Part shown: in pieces, positions 51,044-57,268 of the stretch | Position numbering within the stretch: the stretch's first letter is position 1 | Layout of the letters: each line of letters opens with the position of its first letter | Notes under the pieces: generated by a model | Database searches by the model: none | What the model saw: the letters and a program-made list of their open reading frames with translations, nothing else | Told to the model about the DNA's origin: nothing | Program-made: the position numbers and the translations under genes | NCBI RefSeq assembly: GCF_009604405.1 | Contig: NZ_WEGK01000008.1 | Location: 1 to 64,000 of the forward strand | DNA from: Nocardia macrotermitis | Lineage (GTDB): Bacteria > Actinomycetota > Actinomycetes > Mycobacteriales > Mycobacteriaceae | Reading direction: 5' to 3' | Length of the DNA stretch: 64,000 bases

Positions 51044-52150
51044 ATGCCGAAGATCGTTCTGTTCGGAGCGACCGGATATACCGGGCGACTGACCGCCGAG
51101 GTCCTCATCGCGCGCGGCGCGGCACCGGTGCTGGCCGGACGTAACGCGACAGCCCTGGCGAAACTCGCCGCCGACCTCGGCGGCGCCCCGACCGCGGTCG
51201 CCGACGTCACCGACCCCGCGTCGGTGCGCGCGCTGCTCGATCGCGGCGACGTCCTGGTGACGACGGTCGGACCGTTCCTGCGCCACGGCCGCCCCGCACT
51301 CGACGCGGCCGTCGCCGCCGGTGCACACTACTTCGACTCCACCGGCGAGGGCCCCTTCATCCGCGAGGTCTTCGAACGCGACGCGCAGGCCCGCGCCGCC
51401 GGATCGGCCCTGCTGACCGCATTCGGATTCGACTACGTCCCAGGCAATCTGGCCGCGGCACTGGCATTGCGCGCGGCACCCGACGCCACTCGCCTCGATA
51501 TCGGATACTTCATGGACCATCCCGGCACCAGCGGCGGCACCCGCGCCTCGATGGCCGGAATGCTGTTCGAACCGGGTTTCGCGCTGCGCGACGGCCGCGT
51601 CGTCACCGAGCTCTCCGGCGCGCACCTGCGTACCTTCGACGTCGCCGGAACACAGCGCACGGGCGTATCGGTGCCGGGATCCGAGCATTTCACCCTGACC
51701 CGCTCCCATCCGCAACTGCGACGCGTCGACGTCTTCCTCGGCATGCCCACGCTCGTCGCGCACGGCCTGCGCGCCGGATCGCAACTCGCCGCGATCGCGG
51801 CCAGGTCGACGCCGCTGAAACACACCCTCGACGGCGCGCTGGCCCGAATCATCAAGGGCTCCAACGGCGGTCCCACGGCCGGATCCCGCGACCGCAATCA
51901 GGGCTGGGCCGTCGCCGAAGCCCGCGACGACGCCGGAAACCTCTCGGCGAGCATCACCCTCGACGGCGGCGATCCCTACAGTTTCACCGCGGCCATGCTG
52001 GCCTGGGGAGCCGACACCGCCCTCGGCGGCGGCCTCCTCGACATCGGCGCGCTGGGCCCGGTCGAAGCCTTCGGTATCGACGCACTGCAAGCCGCAGCGC
52101 TCGAGGCCGGCTGGACTCGCCGCGAGGATACCGGCGCGACCGGTTCATAG
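51044..52150 (+). CDS. saccharopine dehydrogenase-like / trans-acting enoyl reductase family
   Basis: A 368-residue protein of the saccharopine dehydrogenase-like fold. The Rossmann motif is LFGATGYTGRLTAEVLI at residues 6-22, followed by VLVTTVGPFLRHGRP and GAHYFDSTGEGPFIREVF. Mycobacterial relatives include trans-acting enoyl reductases used in glycolipid synthesis and uncharacterised paralogues; the C-terminal half cannot decide between them. It is the third gene of the oxidoreductase group that starts at 48951. Confidence 0.82.
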   Translation: MPKIVLFGATGYTGRLTAEVLIARGAAPVLAGRNATALAKLAADLGGAPTAVADVTDPASVRALLDRGDVLVTTVGPFLRHGRPALDAAVAAGAHYFDSTGEGPFIREVFERDAQARAAGSALLTAFGFDYVPGNLAAALALRAAPDATRLDIGYFMDHPGTSGGTRASMAGMLFEPGFALRDGRVVTELSGAHLRTFDVAGTQRTGVSVPGSEHFTLTRSHPQLRRVDVFLGMPTLVAHGLRAGSQLAAIAARSTPLKHTLDGALARIIKGSNGGPTAGSRDRNQGWAVAEARDDAGNLSASITLDGGDPYSFTAAMLAWGADTALGGGLLDIGALGPVEAFGIDALQAAALEAGWTRREDTGATGS

Positions 52151-52168
52151 GCGGCTCATTCTCCCTGT

Positions 52169-52370
52169 GCCAGGCCAGAATTGCGCGCACCTTGCGCCAG
52201 GCCAGGATTGCGCGGCATCGGAATTACGCACTCGAGGATTACGCAGGGCCGGAATTGTGCGCCATCACCATGATGGCCGGGCCGAGGCCAGGGCCGGCGC
52301 GGCGTCCGAATGGTCCGATCCTGTTCTCGCGCAAGCCCTGCGGCCCGCAGGATTGCGCGCAATTCCGGCC
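52169..52370. repeat. degenerate GGATTGCGC-type repeat array
   Basis: A core of the form GRATTRYGC occurs at least five times (52178, 52207, 52220, 52236, 52251). Two long units, GCCAGGCCAGAATTGCGCG (52169-52187) and the same with one change (52196-52214), are 27 bp apart. A near-palindromic GGATTGCGCGCAATTCC ends the array at 52350-52366. It fills the space between two convergent genes and encodes nothing I can support. Confidence 0.5.
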
Positions 52371-52412
52371 GTGTGGCAAGACAACGCCTGCGCCGATCGT
52401 TATGGCCGAGCA

Positions 52413-52937
52413 TCATCCACTGTGCGCGGACGTGTCCGAATCACATTGCGCCGGAACAGGATCGGCGAGAGTATCGATCGCGCGAGTGAGTTCGGTGAGC
52501 GCGGGCATGGCCGCGGCCAGCAGGTGCTGCCAGCCGGGGTGCAGGTCGTCCAGCGCGGTGCGCAGGATATCGGTGTTGGTCGCCTGCCATGCCTCGACCG
52601 CGGCCTCACCGTCCGAGGTGAGCGTCAACGTCACCGCGCGGCGATCCTCCCCCGGCGCGCGGGTGATCATGTCCCGCGTCTGCAATCCGTTGACCAAGGT
52701 GGTCACCGAATTGGGCGCGAGGCGCAGCAGCCGGGCCAGCTGACCGGGCCGGACGCCGGGATGTTCCGATACACACGAGAGCAGTTCGAGTTGGGCGACC
52801 GACAGAGTGTTGGCCGGATCCGCGGCCCGCGCCGCCCGGCGCATCGCGCGCCGCAGACAGGCAATGACCTCGGCGACAGCGGTCTCGTCGGGTCGCACGG
52901 TCCGCACCGGTGCGGGCTCGACAGCGGATGTGATCAT
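52413..52937 (-). CDS. possible separately translated MarR regulator (internal start)
   Basis: Same frame as the MFS-MarR ORF. ATG 52937 (reading MITSAVEPAP) lies six bases after GAGGAG and would give a normal 174-residue MarR protein. No stop codon separates it from the transporter, so it is either an internal-initiation product or the relic of a gene that lost the stop before it. Confidence 0.4.
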   Translation of the reverse strand: MITSAVEPAPVRTVRPDETAVAEVIACLRRAMRRAARAADPANTLSVAQLELLSCVSEHPGVRPGQLARLLRLAPNSVTTLVNGLQTRDMITRAPGEDRRAVTLTLTSDGEAAVEAWQATNTDILRTALDDLHPGWQHLLAAAMPALTELTRAIDTLADPVPAQCDSDTSAHSG

Positions 52938-54344
52938 CGGTGACTCCTCACGCCGAGATGATGTCCGGGATTGTGCCCGACGCCCGGTCAGCGTCGTCGC
53001 GGCGGCCAGCACCGCGAAGAACAGCAGCCCGAGCAGCGCCGCCCGCGGACCCGAGATCGGGCCCGCGGAGTCGCCGTCCAGGTGCAGCGCGAACGTCACC
53101 ACCGCGACGCCACCCGCGGTGCCCAGACCGCGCGCCATATTGACCAGTCCCCCGCTGGTGCCGGATCGGCCCGCCGGGACCGCGCTCATGATGCCGGTGT
53201 TGTTGCTCGGAATGAAGACGCCCAGTCCCAGCCCCAGCACCCCCAGCCAGCCGAAGACCCACCACCCCGACGCCGGGGCGCACAGCAACGCTGCCAAGGC
53301 GAGGGTGGCGAGGACCGCGCCGACGCGTTCGCGCCGACGACCGTCCCACGCGTCCGGCAGCACCCGCCCACCACCGACGGCGGCGAGCGCGAATCCGGCG
53401 GGCAACGCGGTCAGGATCAGGCCGGTCCCCGCGCTCGCCCCGTGCAACTGCGGGAACAGCGCCAGCGGCCCGAACAACACGAGATAAGCACCGAACGCCC
53501 CGGCCAGCCCCAGACAGACCGCCTTCGGCCGCACCATCTCCAGATCGATCAGCGGATCGGCGGCGCGGCGGGACCACCACCACAGTCCCGCCCCGGCGAG
53601 CACCGACACCACGACCAGCACCGCCGGAACCCACGCCGGAACCCCGAGCCCCGACACCGAGGACACCGCCAGCAGCAGCGCACTGGTGCACACGATCAGC
53701 AACAGCAGTCCGCGCCAATCGAATTCGTCGAGAATCGCGCGGTGCCGGGTGCGCGGCAGCAGATACCGTCCCGCGATCAGCGCCACGATGCCGACCGGAA
53801 CATTCACCCCGTACACCCACCGCCAGCCGACCGAATCCACCAGCATCCCGCCGATCGCCGGACCCAACGCCAGCCCGAGCGCCTGCGCCCCGGCCTGAAC
53901 ACCCAGCGCCGCGCGCATCCGATTCGCCGGAACGCTGGTGACCACGAGCGCGACGCTGTTCGCCTGCAACATGGCCGCCCCCACTGCCTGCAACACCCGG
54001 AACCCGATCAGCCACCCCAGCCCCGGCGCGAGCGCGCAGGCCGCCGACGCGACGGTGAACACGACGAAGCCCTGGAGATACACCGTCTTGCGCCCGATGG
54101 AGTCGGAGATCCGGCCCGTCGCCACGACGAGTCCGACGATGGTCAGCAGGTAGGCCAGCGACACCCATTCGACACCCGCCAGCGACGCGCCGAACTCGCG
54201 CTGCACGGCCGGGAAGGTGAGGGTGACGATGCTCGCGTCCAGCTGTCCCATGAACGCGCCGAGGCAGACCGCGCCGACCGCGAGCAGACCGGCGCGCGGA
54301 TGCTCTCGCACGAACCGGGGGCGCGCCGACTCGACGAACACCAT
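52413..54344 (-). CDS. DHA2-type MFS transporter fused to a MarR regulator domain
   Basis: One ORF of 643 residues. Residues 1-460 are a 14-segment DHA2 transporter (GQLDASIVTLTFPAV in segment 1, GRISDSIGRKTVYLQG motif A, LGLALGPAIGGMLVDS motif C). After a short linker (about 455-470), residues 470-643 form a MarR winged helix: SVAQLELLSCVSEHPG, LARLLRLAPNSVTTLVNGLQ, APGEDRRAVTLTLT. An internal ATG at 52937 is preceded by GAGGAG six bases upstream, so the regulator may also be made alone. The start ATG 54344 follows GGGAGAGG; GTG 54362 is longer. Two similar operator-like repeats lie upstream. Confidence 0.83.
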   Translation of the reverse strand: MVFVESARPRFVREHPRAGLLAVGAVCLGAFMGQLDASIVTLTFPAVQREFGASLAGVEWVSLAYLLTIVGLVVATGRISDSIGRKTVYLQGFVVFTVASAACALAPGLGWLIGFRVLQAVGAAMLQANSVALVVTSVPANRMRAALGVQAGAQALGLALGPAIGGMLVDSVGWRWVYGVNVPVGIVALIAGRYLLPRTRHRAILDEFDWRGLLLLIVCTSALLLAVSSVSGLGVPAWVPAVLVVVSVLAGAGLWWWSRRAADPLIDLEMVRPKAVCLGLAGAFGAYLVLFGPLALFPQLHGASAGTGLILTALPAGFALAAVGGGRVLPDAWDGRRRERVGAVLATLALAALLCAPASGWWVFGWLGVLGLGLGVFIPSNNTGIMSAVPAGRSGTSGGLVNMARGLGTAGGVAVVTFALHLDGDSAGPISGPRAALLGLLFFAVLAAATTLTGRRAQSRTSSRREESPMITSAVEPAPVRTVRPDETAVAEVIACLRRAMRRAARAADPANTLSVAQLELLSCVSEHPGVRPGQLARLLRLAPNSVTTLVNGLQTRDMITRAPGEDRRAVTLTLTSDGEAAVEAWQATNTDILRTALDDLHPGWQHLLAAAMPALTELTRAIDTLADPVPAQCDSDTSAHSG

Positions 54345-54368
54345 CACCGACCTCTCCCACACTCGACA

Positions 54369-54391
54369 TGATTATTCTAGAACAGAACATC
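54369..54391. promoter_or_regulatory. probable MarR operator, copy 1
   Basis: TGAT-N2-TTCTAGAACAGAA, containing the palindrome TTCTAGAA (54375-54382), 25 bp upstream of the MFS-MarR ATG. The repeat and the fused MarR domain make autoregulation likely; binding is inferred. Confidence 0.45.
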
Positions 54392-54520
54392 ATGGAGGTA
54401 GCGTCGGTGTGACCCGGATCGGTCCGGCGGGCAGCGATCACGCGAAGAGTCAAACAATTCAGCCGTTGCACGGCGGTGGCCGTCGCCTGGGAGATCCGTC
54501 CGGCCCGGAGTCATCAAGAC

Positions 54521-54544
54521 TGATAGTTCTCTAACAGAAGTATC
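54521..54544. promoter_or_regulatory. probable MarR operator, copy 2
   Basis: A second copy of the TGAT-N2-TTCT-N2-AACAGAA motif, 152 bp upstream of copy 1. No gene start in either direction is obvious beside it, so it may be a distal site or mark an unannotated short transcript. Confidence 0.35.
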
Positions 54545-54588
54545 GATGCAGCGCTGCGGCGAGGCAACCAGCCGACCCCGGAAACGAC

Positions 54589-54629
54589 CTCGGCCCCGCC
54601 ATCCGGGGATACCGGACGGCGGGGCCGAG
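54589..54629 (-). terminator. terminator of the rpf-like gene
   Basis: A 12-bp perfect outer stem, CTCGGCCCCGCC (54589-54600) and GGCGGGGCCGAG (54618-54629), extended inward by TCCGG/CCGGA after a mismatch. It lies 27 bp downstream of the rpf stop codon. Confidence 0.8.
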
Positions 54630-54655
54630 ATGGAACTTTGCGGTTCGAGCGCGAC

Positions 54656-54985
54656 TTACAGGTTCGAGCCGCACACCGGCCAGGCGCCGGGGCCCTGGCT
54701 CGCGAGCACGTTCTCCGCGACGCGGATCTGCTCGGCGCGGCTGGCGTTGGCCGGGTTGCCGCTGCCACCGTTGGCGTTCCAGGTGCTCTGGGTGAACTGC
54801 AGGCCGCCGTAGAAACCGTTACCGGTGTTGGCGCCCCAGTTGCCGCTGGCCTCGCACTGCGCGACGGCGTCCCAGTTGTGGCCGCCCTGTGCGGAGGCGG
54901 TCGCGGTCAGGCCGAAGGGGACGGCGATGAGGGCCCCGGCGACGGCGGTGATTCCGAGAGTGCTGATCTTGCGATTGCGAAGCAT
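54656..54985 (-). CDS. secreted transglycosylase-like protein (Rpf family)
   Basis: A 109-residue exported protein. Residues 1-32 are a signal peptide ending ASA. The rest is one transglycosylase-like (Rpf) domain: HNWDAVAQCEASGNW with the catalytic Glu in CEAS, then TGNGFYGGLQFTQSTW and the closing PVCGS. Resuscitation-promoting factors cleave peptidoglycan and aid exit from dormancy. No LysM, G5 or other domain is attached, so it is a minimal short form like RpfE/RpfD. The ribosome-binding site is weak. A CRP-like site and a leader of about 240 bases lie upstream. Confidence 0.88.
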   Translation of the reverse strand: MLRNRKISTLGITAVAGALIAVPFGLTATASAQGGHNWDAVAQCEASGNWGANTGNGFYGGLQFTQSTWNANGGSGNPANASRAEQIRVAENVLASQGPGAWPVCGSNL

Positions 54986-55230
54986 AAGGATTCCCTGTCC
55001 GCGCCCATCCGCCTCGGCGCTTCGTGCCGCGCCTGGCCTCGTCCCCGGAGAAGTCGGGTCCGAACTCGAATCACGGGACGAGGTCTCCGGTGTTCGACGA
55101 TTCGAGTTCCAGCTCGATTTCCGAGCCGCCAACGACGGTAACGGAGAATTCGCTACAGATCACGCTCAGATCACGAGACGATACCGTCAACATAACCATG
55201 AGAGTGGACCCGGTTTCCCTGGGCTGACAT
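54986..55230 (-). promoter_or_regulatory. long structured 5' leader of the rpf-like gene
   Basis: If transcription starts near 55228 (TATCTT-like -10 at 55235-55240, read on the minus strand), the leader is about 240 bases. It contains a perfect 10-bp stem, AACTCGAATC (55063-55072) and GATTCGAGTT (55099-55108), and a competing pair CCTCGTC (55037-55043) and GACGAGG (55077-55083). Actinobacterial rpf genes often have c-di-AMP (ydaO) riboswitches, but I could not align its conserved core here. A cis-regulatory RNA is possible only. Confidence 0.3.
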
Positions 55231-55273
55231 CGGAAAGATAACGGATTACACAAATGTCGTTAACGGCCCGTTA

Positions 55274-55289
55274 TGTGTTCGAGATCACA
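55274..55289. promoter_or_regulatory. CRP/FNR-type binding site upstream of the rpf-like gene
   Basis: TGTGTTCGAGATCACA matches the TGTGA-N6-TCACA consensus with one mismatch. It is centred about 53 bp upstream of the suspected rpf start site and 36 bp beyond the 3' end of the TPR-like gene. Mycobacterial CRP (Rv3676) is known to control rpfA, so the placement is meaningful. Confidence 0.5.
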
Positions 55290-55324
55290 ACATAAATGTG
55301 ACCCGGGTCTCTGAATTTTCTTCC

Positions 55325-57268
55325 TCAGGACTCGCGGGAGGCCGAAATCGCGTCCTCGGGGGCCGCCAGCGGCCATTGATCGACACCCTCGAGCAACAGA
55401 TCCTCGGGCGAATCCAGCTCCGGATCGAACAGGCCGGGCTCGTGAGCCAGCCGTTCACGCACTTTCAACAGTGCCGTGGCAGCGAGAGATTCCGCAGGTG
55501 GCCCGGCATCCGGATCGAGTACCTCGCGCAGCCGCACGGCCTCGGCCAGCCAGCCACCCGCCTGGCGCAGCACCTCACCCAGGCCCGGCTCACCGCTCAC
55601 CAGCAGCCCGCCGTATTCGGGGAACTCCGCCAGCGCCGAACCCAGATGTTGCAGGCAGCGGGAGGTCCCGAGGTCGTGATCCAGATCCCGGAAGCGGGTC
55701 AGCGCCCGCTGCCAGTCGTGCAGGGCGCGGCGGGGTTCGCCGCGGATCCAGCGCAGCGCGCCGAGGGTTTCGTAGACGTGTGCCAGACCGGCGGGGTCAC
55801 GATCGTCACCGGCCAGGGTCTGGGCGACCGCGAGACAGTTGCGCGCGGCCTCGAGCCTGCCCTCGTGCAGCCGCACGATCGCCAGGTCGACCAGGAGGCA
55901 GACCGAACCGGCGGCGTCACGGGCGGGTAATCGCCGCCAGGCGCGTTCGAGTAGTTCGCCCGCGCGCTGCACGGACTCCGGGGTCGATCGCCGGGTCAGG
56001 AGTTTCCATGCCTCGCGTTCGTCGCGGCGGGCGGTCAGGGAAGCCTTGTAGCGATGCAGCCAGGATACGGAGGATTCGATCGCCGGGCCGGGTTCGCTTG
56101 CGGCGCTGGATGTTTCGGTATCCGCCGCGCGGTCTGTGGCAGTCTTCCCCGCCGCGTCGCGCGTTACGGACCCATCGCGCTCTGTAACCGCGTCGAGCAG
56201 GCGGATCTGTGTGAGCTCGTATTCGACAGGCTGTTCCTCGACGGTGAGGAGTTTCGACATCTGTTGCGCCAGGCCGTTTTTCGACCCGCTCCAGCCGTTG
56301 CGGGCGTACCAGCGGTCCAGGGCGTCGGCGATGCGGAACAGCTCCGGAACAGTCGCCTCGACGACGGCTCGCTGCCGTGGATTCCTCCGCATCCGCGCGC
56401 ACCGGGTGATCAGGTCCAGCAGATGGTCCGCCTCCTGTTCGAACCAGCGCTGCGCGCCCGCACCCAGCCGACGGGTGTCCAATGCGGCCGCCCAGCGGGT
56501 CGCCCGATCCGCGTGGTGATGGATGAGTGCGGGCAGGGCGGCATCCCATCCCGGCTCGTTCTCGATCGGTGTCGACGCACCCTCGGTCCGTCGAGCCGTC
56601 GCCCGGACCCAATGCAGCATCCTGCGGCGCACCGCGACCCGGTCGTCGGCGATCCGCACCAGCAGTCCGGCCCGGGTCAATCGGTCGATTTCCGTTGTCG
56701 CCGAGGCGGAATGCTGCGGCAGGTCGATCGGGAGCCGGCGTCGGGCGGTCAGGATCGCCGAGACCATCTCGTAGAGTGCGACGGCCTCGTACTGTTCGAA
56801 CGGCAGCGCGTACAGGAGTTGCACCAGCGGCCACCGCCACAGCGCCGGGCATGCGGCCGCACTCGGATATTTACCCAGCACAGTGCGTTTCAGCGCAGCG
56901 GAATGCGGCGGCCACGATTTCACCTTCGGGCCCGGCGAAATCAGATCGGCCGTCAGCCGCATCTCCCGACGCACGCGCATCCGGTCCCGCATCGTGGCCA
57001 CTCTGCGCAGGACCAGATAGGCCGCCGCAGTGAGCACCACGAGAATGGCGATGCGGCTGAGCCACGACGACGCCGCGGACAGGGTCGGACTCTGCCCGAC
57101 CCTGTTCTCCAGAAGTTTGCTGAACAATTCCAGCAGCAATGAGGTACTCAGCACCGACGCGGTCCGCAGGAATCCCTGCCACAGCGAGGATTTCGCGACG
57201 ATCTGCACCGGGGACTCGACCGCGAACTCGTCCGGCCCGAAGTCCACCGTATCTTCCGCCGATGTCAT
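55325..57268 (-). CDS. membrane protein with C-terminal TPR-like repeats, ABC-permease operon
   Basis: A 647-residue protein of unknown family. Two membrane segments occur early (about residues 33-55 and 70-90). Residues 100-340 are helical and Arg/Trp-rich, with a stretch resembling a winged-helix (ALYEMVSAILTARRR, TEIDRLTRAGLLVRIADDRVAV). The C-terminal part (about 430-560) has TPR-like helical pairs (LLVDLAIVRLHEGRLEAARN, LAHVYETLGALRWIRGEPRR). Its ATG overlaps the stop of the double permease gene (ATGA), so it is the third gene of that operon. It may be a cytoplasmic adaptor for the permease; this is inference. Confidence 0.7.
   Translation of the reverse strand: MTSAEDTVDFGPDEFAVESPVQIVAKSSLWQGFLRTASVLSTSLLLELFSKLLENRVGQSPTLSAASSWLSRIAILVVLTAAAYLVLRRVATMRDRMRVRREMRLTADLISPGPKVKSWPPHSAALKRTVLGKYPSAAACPALWRWPLVQLLYALPFEQYEAVALYEMVSAILTARRRLPIDLPQHSASATTEIDRLTRAGLLVRIADDRVAVRRRMLHWVRATARRTEGASTPIENEPGWDAALPALIHHHADRATRWAAALDTRRLGAGAQRWFEQEADHLLDLITRCARMRRNPRQRAVVEATVPELFRIADALDRWYARNGWSGSKNGLAQQMSKLLTVEEQPVEYELTQIRLLDAVTERDGSVTRDAAGKTATDRAADTETSSAASEPGPAIESSVSWLHRYKASLTARRDEREAWKLLTRRSTPESVQRAGELLERAWRRLPARDAAGSVCLLVDLAIVRLHEGRLEAARNCLAVAQTLAGDDRDPAGLAHVYETLGALRWIRGEPRRALHDWQRALTRFRDLDHDLGTSRCLQHLGSALAEFPEYGGLLVSGEPGLGEVLRQAGGWLAEAVRLREVLDPDAGPPAESLAATALLKVRERLAHEPGLFDPELDSPEDLLLEGVDQWPLAAPEDAISASRES

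Larger units (their letters stand above)
54345..54588. other. intergenic region with two MarR-type repeats
   Basis: No complete gene is seen. TGATTATTCTAGAACAGAAC (54369-54388) and TGATAGTTCTCTAACAGAAG (54521-54540) agree at most positions (common form TGAT-N2-TTCT-N2-AACAGAA) and include the TTCTAGAA palindrome. The first lies 25 bp upstream of the MFS-MarR start. A small AT-rich dip accompanies each copy. Confidence 0.4.

Noticed and set aside
52169..52370. Repeat array as CRISPR
   Set aside because: Units are degenerate and irregularly spaced, spacers are too short and no cas genes are nearby.
54986..55200. c-di-AMP (ydaO) riboswitch before the rpf-like gene
   Set aside because: The conserved GGGGTGAA and CCGAACCCG..AGCT blocks are not found in the leader by eye; kept only as a possible structured leader.
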